Positions 29,130 to 38,322 are shown, counted from the first letter of the stretch. The stretch is DNA of 64,000 nt from Candidatus Litorirhabdus singularis (GCF_026262625.1 NZ_SHNN01000001.1:620001-684000), one strand, 5' to 3'. The notes: a model not told the origin generated them from the letters alone. Made by a program: numbers and translations.

Positions 29130-29744
29130 CTATTTCTCTACCTGTATCTGTAATTTTTGCATGGCAAGCCTGACCCGTGATTTCACGGTTCCGAGCGGTA
29201 TATCCAGCTCTTGAGCTACCTCTGAGTGTGACTTGCCTTCCATATAAACTTTGGCCAGTATTTGCGCCTGCTCGTGGGGCAGGGTCTTCAATAGTTCCTT
29301 CACCTGTAAAGCGTTGCGACGCTCCTGGACGGCGATAAAAGGCGCGTCACCGGTGTCTTCTTCCCAGATATCTTCCGCATTTAACGGCGTATCAAATTTT
29401 CGTAAGCGGCGGAACATATCCGTGCGGCTGTTTCGTGCAATCGTATATATCCAGGTACTGGCCGCCGCTTTTTGCGGGTTGTAAGCACTCGCCTTCTGCC
29501 AGACCTTGATCATGACCTCTTGCACCAGCTCCTCAGCGTTCGCTATCGACACTGCTGAGCCGTTCATGGAAAACGCCTTTACCAGAGGGGCAAAATGAGC
29601 AAACAGCCGCTCGAACGACGCCCGACACTGCGTCTGACCAATTTGCTGCAGGCAAATGCTCCACTCATCGTTACGACTGCCATTTTCGTCTACTTGTATC
29701 TGACCTTGCATCTTGCTGTCATCCTCAGGCGGTTCATCAGGCAC
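29130..29744 (-). CDS. rpoE: ECF RNA polymerase sigma factor, RpoE/ECF11-like
   Basis: A 204-residue extracytoplasmic-function sigma factor paired with the ChrR-type anti-sigma. Region 2 contains EELVQEVMIKVWQKA and STWIYTIARNSRTD, and region 4 contains the helix-turn-helix SEVAQELDIPLGTVKSRVR. The frame is open back to a GTG at 29801, but that lies within the ECF-type promoter. The GTG at 29744 is preferred because AAGGGGAG lies 8 nt upstream and it falls downstream of the promoter. A further ATG at 29711 is the alternative. It likely activates its own operon and the divergent lipid operon. Confidence 0.93.
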   Translation of the reverse strand: MPDEPPEDDSKMQGQIQVDENGSRNDEWSICLQQIGQTQCRASFERLFAHFAPLVKAFSMNGSAVSIANAEELVQEVMIKVWQKASAYNPQKAAASTWIYTIARNSRTDMFRRLRKFDTPLNAEDIWEEDTGDAPFIAVQERRNALQVKELLKTLPHEQAQILAKVYMEGKSHSEVAQELDIPLGTVKSRVRLAMQKLQIQVEK

Positions 29745-29772
29745 GCTCAGCGCTCCCCTTTCCGTTATAGTG

Positions 29773-29800
29773 AATACGGCTCTACTTGGCCATCGGATCA
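29773..29800 (-). promoter_or_regulatory. ECF-type promoter of rpoE-chrR
   Basis: On the minus strand TGATCC (29800-29795) is followed after 16 bp by CGTATT (29778-29773). TGATC with a downstream TA is the known hallmark of RpoE-ChrR-type promoters. The predicted transcript start leaves about 20 nt of leader with the AAGGGGAG site. Confidence 0.75.
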
Positions 29801-29831
29801 CCTGAATCGGGTCTCACCACCGAAACCCGAA

Positions 29832-29859
29832 TGATCCGCTATCAGGCGGAGTCCGTAAA
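29832..29859 (+). promoter_or_regulatory. ECF-type promoter of the lipid-modification operon
   Basis: TGATCC (29832-29837), 16 bp, CGTAAA (29854-29859). Both boxes and the spacer length repeat those of the opposite-facing rpoE promoter, 31 bp away. The start of transcription would lie near 29866, about 28 nt before the first gene. Confidence 0.75.
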
Positions 29860-29893
29860 CAGCATACTATAGAGACGATCAGGTACATCGACC

Positions 29894-31171
29894 ATGAAAA
29901 TTGCGATTATTGGCTCCGGTATTTCGGGACTGAGCTGCGCCTACTACCTGCACCGCCAACACGAGGTGCACGTCTTTGAGTCTGACCAGCGCATTGGCGG
30001 ACACACAGCCACCGTTGACGTTGCGATGGGCGGGCGTCGATTCGCAGTCGACACCGGGTTCATCGTCTATAATGATTGGACCTATCCTAACTTTATCGCG
30101 CTCATGGACGAATTAGGGGTATCACGGAAACCCACTACAATGAGCTTTGGCGTCAGCGACTCTGCAACCGGCCTTGAATACGCTGGTTCCAGTCTCAACA
30201 GCCTGTTTGCGCAACGACGCAACCTGCTATCGCCTCGCTTCTGGAAAATGATCTGGGGTATTTTGCGCTTCAACAAAAAGGCCCAGCGCGACCTTGACTC
30301 GGGAGCCGCCAGCCAAGACCTCAGCCTGGGCGATTATCTGGTTAGAGAGGGTTATAGTGAAGGCTTTATCAACCATTATTTAATTCCAATGGGTTCTGCG
30401 ATATGGTCAGCTGATACCCCGGTGATGTTCAACTTCCCCCTACAGTTTTTCATCCGATTTTTCCGCAACCACGGGCTGCTGCAAATATTCAATCGGCCCC
30501 AGTGGCGTGTCATTGAGGGCGGCTCCCGGGAATATCTGGCGCCACTGTGCCAGGGCTTTGAACACAATATCCACACCGACAGCGACATTACCGGCGTATG
30601 GCGCCACGAGAACCACGTTGAGATAGAGGTGAACGGAAAGCGAGAGCAATTCGAACACGTTGTTTTCGCCTGCCACAGCGACCAAGCTTTGGCGCTGCTG
30701 CGAGATCCCGCAGCAGCGGAAACCGATATCCTCGGCCAACTGCCCTACCAGGACAACGAGGTGATACTGCACACCGATGTGCGCCTGCTGCCGCAGGATC
30801 GTCGCTGCTGGTCAGCCTGGAACTATCAGCTCGGGCTCGATAGCCAGCGCGCCACCGTTACCTACAACATGAATATGCTGCAGGGGCTGGACGCACCAGA
30901 GACATTTTGCGTCACACTGAACAATACCGCAGCAATCAACCCCTATTTGATCCTCGGCCGCTTTAATTATGCACACCCGGTATTCACTTTGGAGGGTATG
31001 CAGGCTCAGGAACGCTGGGAAGAGATCAACCATGAGCGCACCTGGTTCTGCGGCGCTTACTGGCGTAATGGCTTCCACGAAGACGGCGTGTTTTCGGGTA
31101 AGCGAGTAGCCGACGCCTTGGCCAAACTCGGCGCGCAGCAACCACATGGCAGGCTGAGAAGCGCTGCATGA
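29894..31171 (+). CDS. FAD-dependent amine oxidase-like oxidoreductase
   Basis: A 425-residue flavoprotein with the N-terminal Rossmann motif GSGISG (7-12), ExD at FESDQRIGGH, and a C-terminal FAD motif near WFCGAYWRNGFHEDGVFSG. It belongs to the NAD(P)-binding amine-oxidase group always found with DUF1365 and Cfa-like genes. In Rhodobacter a related protein of the RpoE regulon takes part in making furan fatty acids from membrane lipids; a desaturation or oxidation of phospholipid acyl chains is a fair inference here. First of five genes, overlapping the next by 4 nt. Confidence 0.88.
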   Translation: MKIAIIGSGISGLSCAYYLHRQHEVHVFESDQRIGGHTATVDVAMGGRRFAVDTGFIVYNDWTYPNFIALMDELGVSRKPTTMSFGVSDSATGLEYAGSSLNSLFAQRRNLLSPRFWKMIWGILRFNKKAQRDLDSGAASQDLSLGDYLVREGYSEGFINHYLIPMGSAIWSADTPVMFNFPLQFFIRFFRNHGLLQIFNRPQWRVIEGGSREYLAPLCQGFEHNIHTDSDITGVWRHENHVEIEVNGKREQFEHVVFACHSDQALALLRDPAAAETDILGQLPYQDNEVILHTDVRLLPQDRRCWSAWNYQLGLDSQRATVTYNMNMLQGLDAPETFCVTLNNTAAINPYLILGRFNYAHPVFTLEGMQAQERWEEINHERTWFCGAYWRNGFHEDGVFSGKRVADALAKLGAQQPHGRLRSAA

Positions 31172-31911
31172 ATAGCGCCATTTACGAGGGCTGGGTGCGC
31201 CACCGCCGAGTCAGCCCCCGTCAGCATGACTTCACCTACAAGGTGTTCATGCCCTACCTTCGCCTTGATGAGATGCCAGAGCTATTTCAAAAGACCCGGG
31301 CCTGGGGCACTGGGCGCTGGACGCCAGCGCAGTTTCGTCGCAGTGATTTTTTGGGCGACCCTAACCTACCGCTGGAACAGGAAGCGCGGCGGGTGGTGCG
31401 CGAGAGCACTGGCGAAGAGACGAAAGGGCCCATTTATCTGTTGGCCAATATGCGCTATTTCGGCTACTACATGAACCCGATCTGCTGTTACTACTGCTTC
31501 AAGGAGGACGGAGAAACTTTGGACTACGTCATAGCTGAAGTGAACAACACGCCCTGGGATCAGCGTCACAGCTACGTACTACCCGCCGGAAAAGGACGCT
31601 GGCTACGGCATAGTTTTGCCAAAGATTTCCACGTTTCACCGTTCCACCCCATGGACATGCAATACCAATGGCACAGCAATACGCCAGGCCGTAAACTGGT
31701 ACTGCACATGGCCAATTCGCAACACGGAGAGACTGTGTTTGACGCCACATTGTCAATGAACCGGCATCCAGCGACAGCGGAGAACCTGAACCGGTTCCTG
31801 CGCTCCTACCCCCTGATGACGGCCAAGGTTGGCGCCGCTATATATTGGCAGGCGCTGCGGCTGTGGTGGAAAGGCGTGCCCTTCCACCCCCACCCACAGT
31901 CTCAAGTATGA
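31168..31911 (+). CDS. DUF1365 protein of the Cfa-associated cluster
   Basis: A 247-residue protein of the DUF1365 family, with the N-terminal YEGWVRHRRVSPRQHDFTY and the NMRYFGYYMNPICCYYCF signature. No catalytic role has been shown to my knowledge; members occur next to the FAD oxidoreductase and Cfa-like methyltransferase in many bacteria. It overlaps the upstream gene by ATGA, so translation is coupled. Confidence 0.88.
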   Translation: MNSAIYEGWVRHRRVSPRQHDFTYKVFMPYLRLDEMPELFQKTRAWGTGRWTPAQFRRSDFLGDPNLPLEQEARRVVRESTGEETKGPIYLLANMRYFGYYMNPICCYYCFKEDGETLDYVIAEVNNTPWDQRHSYVLPAGKGRWLRHSFAKDFHVSPFHPMDMQYQWHSNTPGRKLVLHMANSQHGETVFDATLSMNRHPATAENLNRFLRSYPLMTAKVGAAIYWQALRLWWKGVPFHPHPQSQV

Positions 31912-31956
31912 ACACGTTTATTATTACACCCATGCAGAACAGGAATTTTTGCACCC

Positions 31957-33216
31957 ATGAATGACATCAGCGTAAGCAGGATCCGCCTACCGCAACTGCG
32001 CGGTAACTTGCTGGGCATCAACTTTGCCCGCCGCACCCTGCTCAATATTCTAGAACGACTGGCAATAGGCACCCTTACCATCTATGACGGTGAGGAAACC
32101 CTGCGCTTCGGCGATTTTGACCAGCCCGCACACATGCCTCACGCCCAGGTCAGGGTCAACAATCAGGAAGTGTATCGCCGAGTATTAATGGGCGGCTCCA
32201 TGGGTTCTGGAGAGTCTTACATACTCGGGCATTGGAGTTCACCCGACCTGACCGAGGTCATTCGACTGTTCACCGCCAATATGTCTGTATTGGAAAACAT
32301 GGATCAGCAGAAATCGCTGCCGACCCGGATCGCGCTGAAGCTGGCACACCTGCTCAAGAACAACACACTGACCGGGTCGCGTAAAAACATTGCCGCACAC
32401 TATGATCTTGGCAATGACTTCTTTGAGCTATTCCTCGACCCCACCATGATGTACTCAGCCGCTGTCTTTCCAGACCCAGAGGCGACGCTAGAAGCAGCCT
32501 CGGAGCACAAGCTGGATTTGTTATGCCAACAGCTGGAGCTGCAGCCGGAAGATCACTTGCTGGAAATTGGCACTGGCTGGGGAGGCATGGCGGTGCATGC
32601 CGCTCGCCACTACGGCTGTAAGGTGACCACAACCACCATCTCCAGAGAGCAATACGAGTACTCCGTGCAGCGGGTACGGCGTGAAGGGCTGGAACAGCAA
32701 GTCACTGTGCTGTGCGAAGACTACCGTGACCTGACCGGTGAATTCGACAAACTGGTCTCCGTTGAAATGATTGAGGCGGTGGGCCACCAGTTTTATCAAA
32801 ACTATTTCAGCAAATGCAGTTCGCTGCTCAAACCGCAAGGTTTGATGGTGATTCAAGCCATTACTATCGCGGACCAGCGCTATGAAGCTGCCAAACGCTC
32901 AGTGGACTTTATCCAGCGTTATATCTTCCCAGGCGGGTGCCTGCCTTCAGTGGCCGTCATTGGTCAGCACATCGCGCAGGACACGGACATGCAAGTCACT
33001 CACTTGCGAGACATCACCGAGCACTACGCAGATACTCTTGCGCAATGGCGTGAGAGCTTTTTTGCGCAGCTGGAGACGGTGAAGGCCCAAGGTTTCGATG
33101 ACGAATTCGTACGGATGTGGGAGTTCTATCTGTGCTACTGCGAAGGCGGCTTCCGCGAGCGAGTGATCTCCACGGTGCAGCTCACTTTCGCCAAACCCCG
33201 CTATAGGGTCGGCTAG
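31957..33216 (+). CDS. cfa: Cyclopropane-fatty-acyl-phospholipid synthase family methyltransferase
   Basis: Transfers a methyl or methylene from SAM to unsaturated acyl chains of membrane phospholipids. The 419-residue protein has the SAM motif LEIGTGWGGMA (Gly205 onward), SREQYEYSVQR, and the core EMIEAVGHQFYQNYF. It could be a true cyclopropane synthase or a methylase leading to branched or furan fatty acids; the FAD and DUF1365 partners and ECF control favour the second, but sequence alone does not decide. AGGAA precedes the ATG. Confidence 0.92.
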   Translation: MNDISVSRIRLPQLRGNLLGINFARRTLLNILERLAIGTLTIYDGEETLRFGDFDQPAHMPHAQVRVNNQEVYRRVLMGGSMGSGESYILGHWSSPDLTEVIRLFTANMSVLENMDQQKSLPTRIALKLAHLLKNNTLTGSRKNIAAHYDLGNDFFELFLDPTMMYSAAVFPDPEATLEAASEHKLDLLCQQLELQPEDHLLEIGTGWGGMAVHAARHYGCKVTTTTISREQYEYSVQRVRREGLEQQVTVLCEDYRDLTGEFDKLVSVEMIEAVGHQFYQNYFSKCSSLLKPQGLMVIQAITIADQRYEAAKRSVDFIQRYIFPGGCLPSVAVIGQHIAQDTDMQVTHLRDITEHYADTLAQWRESFFAQLETVKAQGFDDEFVRMWEFYLCYCEGGFRERVISTVQLTFAKPRYRVG

Positions 33217-33217
33217 T

Positions 33218-33739
33218 ATGGGCAAAGGTTTGCTCAATGGGATGATCTTTAACGTCAGCTGGTTAGTGTTGCTGTTGACGCACTCCAACGTAGTCGCGCC
33301 CTTGCTCGTCATCGCCCACCTGGCGTTACACCGCGTCCTTTTTTTGCAACAACAACGTGAATGGCTACTGATAGCACTGATAACTGCGGGAGGCCTGCTG
33401 CTGGATCAATTAATCTTCGCCGCCTCCATTCTGACAGTAGACGATACCCGGGGCTGGCCGCCACTCTGGCTAGGTTGCCTGTGGCCAATTTTTGCGACCA
33501 CCCTCAATCACGTCTTCAAAGCCTTGCAGCAGCACCTGCTATTGGCATCTCTGCTCGGCGCTGTGGGAGGCACTGGCAGCTATATCGCCGGTGTCGGCAT
33601 GACCAGCGTCAGCTTTGGCACGCCAATATGGAGCCCGCTGGCGATCGCTCTGATATGGGCCATCCTGATGCCCCTAATGTGTATCGCTGCCGGCCGCTTG
33701 ATGGCCCCAGAGGGTTCAAATGATACCGCGATTGCCTGA
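33218..33739 (+). CDS. DUF2878 multi-pass membrane protein
   Basis: A 173-residue protein with about five membrane segments, belonging to the DUF2878 family (FNVSWL near the start, LWLGCLWPIFATTLNH in the middle). Function unknown; the family commonly follows cfa-like genes. It begins one base after the cfa stop and overlaps the next gene by 20 nt, so it is part of the ECF-controlled operon. Confidence 0.82.
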   Translation: MGKGLLNGMIFNVSWLVLLLTHSNVVAPLLVIAHLALHRVLFLQQQREWLLIALITAGGLLLDQLIFAASILTVDDTRGWPPLWLGCLWPIFATTLNHVFKALQQHLLLASLLGAVGGTGSYIAGVGMTSVSFGTPIWSPLAIALIWAILMPLMCIAAGRLMAPEGSNDTAIA

Positions 33740-34370
33740 AACTCTGTGGCTGGTGGCCATGTTTGTCATCACTGCGACGCAGCCAGCTTACGCAACAAAA
33801 GTTATTGGCGAGGCCAGAGACTTGAGCAGCGGAGAGTTGCTCTACAAAGAACTCCACCGCTGTGATGACGATGGTATCCTCTGTTCAATCGCCTACGTCA
33901 ATGAAGGCGGGGACGTGATCGCCAAAAAAACCATGGACTACAGTCGTGGTGCTATCGCTCCAGTGCTGCAAGTCAACGACTATCGCTTTGATCGCGAGGT
34001 GGTGATAGACGCTGAGGCCGAAGCGGGTCTGGTGATCGACGCAGGATTCGACAATTTTATCCGTAACAACTGGCAAGTGCTCGAAAGCAGCCGCAAGATT
34101 CGCTTCAACTTCCTCATCCCAGGGCGCGATAGTCCGCTGAAAATGGAAGCACACCAAGCTGTGCCGGAAGATTGTGAGGCCAATACCTTGTGTCTGGTAG
34201 TCGCCCTCGACAATTGGCTACTCGCCGCAATTACAGATCCTATTCTCCTCACTTATTCACGCGACAATCGCCGCTTACTGCGCTATCGCGGCATCAGCAA
34301 TCTCGCTAGCAATGATGGCAAATCGCAGGTGGTCGATATCCGCTACACCTACACGCCAGTCACAGAATAA
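33720..34370 (+). CDS. Unrecognised secreted protein at the end of the lipid operon
   Basis: A 216-residue protein with an N-terminal signal peptide cleaved probably after PAYA (about residue 25). The rest is soluble, with three or four cysteines in the pattern CDDDGILCS and CEANTLC that could form disulfides in the periplasm. I recognise no family. GAGGG lies 6 nt before the ATG, inside the DUF2878 gene, and the 20-nt overlap suggests coupling. A periplasmic partner of the lipid-modifying enzymes is a guess. Confidence 0.75.
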   Translation: MIPRLPETLWLVAMFVITATQPAYATKVIGEARDLSSGELLYKELHRCDDDGILCSIAYVNEGGDVIAKKTMDYSRGAIAPVLQVNDYRFDREVVIDAEAEAGLVIDAGFDNFIRNNWQVLESSRKIRFNFLIPGRDSPLKMEAHQAVPEDCEANTLCLVVALDNWLLAAITDPILLTYSRDNRRLLRYRGISNLASNDGKSQVVDIRYTYTPVTE

Positions 34371-34376
34371 CGCGCC

Positions 34377-36659
34377 TCAATCCAACTCGTAATCCCACCA
34401 GGGAGGCAGCAACCGCCTGTAAGCTGGCTGACGGTAGCGACTGTCGATGAGCAGTGCCTGACCTTGATCGTTAGAAGTACGAATTACCCGGCCCAAGGCC
34501 TGACTGACCTTTTGCATACCAGGATACACAAACGCGTGCTCAAAACCGTCGCCCACGGTGGCCTGATAGTAATCCTGCAAGGTACGCGTATCCTGGTTTA
34601 GCTGGGGCATGCCAACACCAACCACCACCACGCTGCACAAGTCATCTCCCGGCAAATCGATACCTTCGCCAAACACCCCGCCCAGGATACAAAATGCTGC
34701 GATCGTCGACTCCTCACGTAAACGCCGCAACAGCTCATCGCGCACGGCATCGTCCTGCTCAGGCGATTGCACAATCACCTCACGTCTGGACAAGTGCGCA
34801 TCCAGCAACATCAGCGTGGCATTCATATAGGCGTAGGATGGAAAGTACACAATACAATTCCCCGCTACGTCTCGTAACCACTGGGCAATAGTGTCCGCCA
34901 ATCTCGGCAGGCTCTGCTCGCGTTGCTGATAACGGGTATCTATGCCGGTATTAATGCGCACCCGAAACTGCTGCTGGGTAAACGGTGAGGGCAATGCTTG
35001 ATAGACCGCTGCAGTGTCGAAGCCAAGTGACTTGAGCAACCACATCGGCGGGTTCGCAGTGGCGGTAAACGCAGTGACCGAACACGGTCGCTGCTGCCGC
35101 TGGGCCAGCAGCCGCGATGGATCAAGACAATTAAGGCGCACACTAAGACTCTGCTTAGCGGCACTGCGCCGGCGCATTTCGAAACGAAAATCGGGTCCAA
35201 AGTTCTCCGCTACTCGCAGCCACTGCAGCGTATCGAAATAGAAATCACGCAGCTCTGCGCGACGTTGCAGCAGCTGCGGATCAGCACCCATCGCCTCTGC
35301 CACAGCCATTACCAGCCTTTGCAAACTGTTCAACAGCGGTGCAGGGATCTCATTGGCAGTGTCGAATTCTGACTCCTGCCAGGCCTGCTTTTGTAATTCC
35401 AGCAAAGCCCGGTTGCAATTATTAAGGGCCTTAACCACCGCAGTCGGAGCGTCCTTGCGCACCGCCAGCAGACGCTTCTTATGCAATTCCGCTGCGTACA
35501 TATTACGCGCCCTGGCGGGTAGATTATGCGCTTCGTCGAGCACGATCGACCATTGCCGCGAGCCGTACTCGAGTGGCGCGCCCAGACCACCCAGCAAACT
35601 GTAAAAGTAGTGGATATCAGCAACGCAAAAGTCGGCCCAGGGCAATAGGTCGCTCGCCAGCTGATAGGGACAAACACTGTGCTCACGCGCCAGACCTTCG
35701 ATACGATCGCGGGTCAATAACTGCGCATCGCCCACAGCAGCGCTACGCGCTGCAGGCAACCGGTCATAGTAGCCAGCGGCAAATTCGCAATCATCACCAT
35801 GACAGGCCTTGCCCGGACTAAAACAGACTCGATCTTTGGCGGTCACCGATACAGCAATTAGTTGCAGGCCCTGCGCCTGCATCGATGCAAGCGTCTGCTC
35901 TGCGGCACGCCGGCCCACCGTTTTCGCCGTGACGAAAGCGACCACATCATGTTTGCCTCGTGCAATAGCTTTCAGCGCCGGGAAAATCACTGCCGCCGTC
36001 TTGCCAATACCGGTGGGCGCCTGCAACAACAGCTGCCCCTGTTGATCGACGCATTTATAGACCAACTCGGCCATCTCACGCTGGCCAGCGCGATATTCGG
36101 CATGGGGAAACTCTAGATCATTGATACTGGCGTCGCGCTGCTGGCGTGACTGATGCAACTGGCTCAACCAGACAGTATAGTCCGCCAGCGTTTGTTCCAG
36201 AAAGCCCAAGGCCGACTCACGGCTATGCTCTACTGTTATCAGAGTTTCTTCGTTAGTGTCGATATTAAAGTAACAAACCCGCACCTTTAGCTGCTGTCGC
36301 TGTGGCTCGGCCATGCAAATCAATCCGGCGTAAAGCAACGCCTGCGCAGCGTGCAACTGCTGCACCAGTAAGGGTATCTCAGCCACCGCAACGCGGCAGG
36401 TCTTGATCTCTTCAACGCAGCCAAGCAGTGCGTCGTAACCATCGGCACGGCCACTCACTCGGAGGCTGAATGCTTCGCCACTGAACACTTGCTCCACCGG
36501 GTGCTCAGCCTGGTAAGCACCAACGCGCCGCTGGTAGACCTGCTGATGCCCTTCAATACCTTCTATTGCAGTAGGCGAAGGGGTAAAGCGATAGTCTATA
36601 TCTCCCTGCCGGTGGCAAAACTCTGCCAGCTCGCGCACCGCCACCCGATACTCATGCAT
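34377..36659 (-). CDS. XPD/DinG-family helicase with N-terminal RecB-type nuclease domain
   Basis: A 760-residue two-part protein. The first about 170 residues have a PD-(D/E)xK nuclease core: His16, Asp73 (GRADGY), Glu84-x-Lys86 (EEIKT) and the Gln106/Tyr110 pair (QxxxY), as in RecB and Cas4. The rest is a superfamily 2 helicase with Walker A APTGIGKT (214-221), four cysteines (279, 286, 291, 330) for an iron-sulfur cluster as in XPD and DinG, DEAH at 375-378 and a C-terminal ALGRVIRT motif. It should act 5'-3' on DNA repair intermediates. It overlaps the FAN1-like gene by 8 nt. Confidence 0.9.
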   Translation of the reverse strand: MHEYRVAVRELAEFCHRQGDIDYRFTPSPTAIEGIEGHQQVYQRRVGAYQAEHPVEQVFSGEAFSLRVSGRADGYDALLGCVEEIKTCRVAVAEIPLLVQQLHAAQALLYAGLICMAEPQRQQLKVRVCYFNIDTNEETLITVEHSRESALGFLEQTLADYTVWLSQLHQSRQQRDASINDLEFPHAEYRAGQREMAELVYKCVDQQGQLLLQAPTGIGKTAAVIFPALKAIARGKHDVVAFVTAKTVGRRAAEQTLASMQAQGLQLIAVSVTAKDRVCFSPGKACHGDDCEFAAGYYDRLPAARSAAVGDAQLLTRDRIEGLAREHSVCPYQLASDLLPWADFCVADIHYFYSLLGGLGAPLEYGSRQWSIVLDEAHNLPARARNMYAAELHKKRLLAVRKDAPTAVVKALNNCNRALLELQKQAWQESEFDTANEIPAPLLNSLQRLVMAVAEAMGADPQLLQRRAELRDFYFDTLQWLRVAENFGPDFRFEMRRRSAAKQSLSVRLNCLDPSRLLAQRQQRPCSVTAFTATANPPMWLLKSLGFDTAAVYQALPSPFTQQQFRVRINTGIDTRYQQREQSLPRLADTIAQWLRDVAGNCIVYFPSYAYMNATLMLLDAHLSRREVIVQSPEQDDAVRDELLRRLREESTIAAFCILGGVFGEGIDLPGDDLCSVVVVGVGMPQLNQDTRTLQDYYQATVGDGFEHAFVYPGMQKVSQALGRVIRTSNDQGQALLIDSRYRQPAYRRLLPPWWDYELD

Positions 36660-38322
36660 CGTGCCAGCTCACCCATGCTACTTTCACCGGAATGTCCTGC
36701 TCGCTAAAGTAACGCAACCAGCGCTTTTGGTTTAACTGCAACTGGTCTCCCGGCCCCTTGACCTCGATCATGCAGTAGCCGTGTTCTGGGTCCAGTGCCA
36801 ATAGATCAGGCAAACCACTGCGGTTGGCCTGAGGATCAAACAGTATCCGCCGCCACATGGCGATCAGATGAGTCACTGGAATGATTTGCGCGGCTGTCGC
36901 AATCATCTCACGCTCTATGCCGCGCCAACTCACCCATCTATTGCTGATGCCAAAATGTGCGTCGTAACTGGCTAGCAACACGGCGGCTAAATCTGCCTGC
37001 GCCAACTCGTCCAGGCGCGCGTCTATAGCGCTGCGTCGCGTGCGATAAAACGTTCCACTGTACATATCCAAGGGCGCCGACTGAAACGGATTTACGAAAG
37101 CCCCGGCCACTTCGGCAAATATCTGTTCCCATAAGGCCAGCCCAAACAGGGCATTCACCATTGAATTTTCAACATGGCCGACCCATTGCCAGTGTTGACG
37201 ATAATGGGCCGCCGCCGCTTCCTCAACGCGCCGCTCAGTAGGCGCTAACACTAATCTTTCACTGATCGGTACGGGTGGCTTCAGCAACGTTACTGCGGCG
37301 CCATTCTTGCGCGCCAACTGCACCGACTTGCGCCGTTGGAAATCCATTTCGGCTTCACACCAGGGGTCCATCGCCATGCTATCGCAGAGCTCCAGTGCCT
37401 GCTCTAACTCACCCTGAGATTCCAGCAGGCGCACGCTGCGCTCTCGTGCCGGATGCATATGGCTGCCCGCATAGGCGCGCAAAGCGGCTGCGGGTTGCTG
37501 ATAGCGCTCCAACTGCCGGCCCAGCCTATTGCGCAACTTATCCCAGCGTTGCTGCTGTGGGGTATGGCTGGAACGTGTCACTGGCAGCAGCGCGACCAAA
37601 GCTACCATAGCCTCAACATCATCCTGCTCCAGCAAGTTATAAAATTGTTCCCGTAGTACAGCAGCTTGCAGGTATTCATCTACCTGAGCCCTGCTCGCAA
37701 ACAGGCGGTAGCGTCGGTCCAGGGCGTAGCTTTCATAGCTGGCAACCCCAAGATCACTGAGCACAAAGTCCGTCAGGCTCTGCCGGCGATTGCCAAAAAA
37801 CAACAGCTGCAGCACCTCAACCACTGCTGGTCCATGCACCTCTATCACGGAGTGTGTATACCAGTCCTGCCAGCGCCGGTTGACCTCCTCGGAATCCAGC
37901 GCCAATTGCAGCAACTGCTCAGCCAACTCCGGCTTGCGCAGTTTACGGGCGTCAGGGGCCAGAATATCTGCAAACAGCTGCAGCAGTTCACCTTTCAAAC
38001 AAAGCTCCAGCAATAACTCCAGTCCCGGGTCAGCGGTAAAACTGACCAGACCCCTGCTCGCCAATTGCTCCAGCGGAACGGTCAGATTCTCAGTCAACTC
38101 CGGATAATTCAGCTTTTCAGGACGAAACCAGGTGCCGCGCCTGGATGTCAGTCGCACAAAGAGCCCACGCGCAGCATCTTCACACGCGCGAAAATCTTGC
38201 AAAAACTGTAGCTCCTGCGCAGTCAGTAAATCACCATACTGCGCCTCTACGGTGTCGCAAAGGACCTCAAAATTGTGCAAATAGTAGAGCGGGTGAAGCT
38301 CTACCGGCGCCATGTCACTCAC
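36652..38322 (-). CDS. FAN1-like VRR-NUC structure-specific nuclease
   Basis: Bacterial homologue of FAN1, which incises DNA near flaps and interstrand crosslinks. The C-terminal VRR-NUC domain has the catalytic set Asp506 (GLPD), Glu520-x-Lys522 (EVKGPGDQL). The N-terminal half is helical, with SAP-like and TPR-like regions. The GTG at 38322 is chosen since GGAG lies 8 nt upstream; this gives 556 residues, near the 559 known for P. aeruginosa FAN1. A longer frame to 38379 lacks a ribosome-binding site. Upstream of and overlapping the helicase-nuclease gene. Confidence 0.9.
   Translation of the reverse strand: MSDMAPVELHPLYYLHNFEVLCDTVEAQYGDLLTAQELQFLQDFRACEDAARGLFVRLTSRRGTWFRPEKLNYPELTENLTVPLEQLASRGLVSFTADPGLELLLELCLKGELLQLFADILAPDARKLRKPELAEQLLQLALDSEEVNRRWQDWYTHSVIEVHGPAVVEVLQLLFFGNRRQSLTDFVLSDLGVASYESYALDRRYRLFASRAQVDEYLQAAVLREQFYNLLEQDDVEAMVALVALLPVTRSSHTPQQQRWDKLRNRLGRQLERYQQPAAALRAYAGSHMHPARERSVRLLESQGELEQALELCDSMAMDPWCEAEMDFQRRKSVQLARKNGAAVTLLKPPVPISERLVLAPTERRVEEAAAAHYRQHWQWVGHVENSMVNALFGLALWEQIFAEVAGAFVNPFQSAPLDMYSGTFYRTRRSAIDARLDELAQADLAAVLLASYDAHFGISNRWVSWRGIEREMIATAAQIIPVTHLIAMWRRILFDPQANRSGLPDLLALDPEHGYCMIEVKGPGDQLQLNQKRWLRYFSEQDIPVKVAWVSWHDA

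Noticed and set aside
29745-29801. Upstream GTG start for the ECF sigma factor at 29801
   Set aside because: This stretch contains the ECF promoter itself and the added residues resemble no sigma factor N-terminus; the GTG at 29744 has a strong ribosome-binding site.
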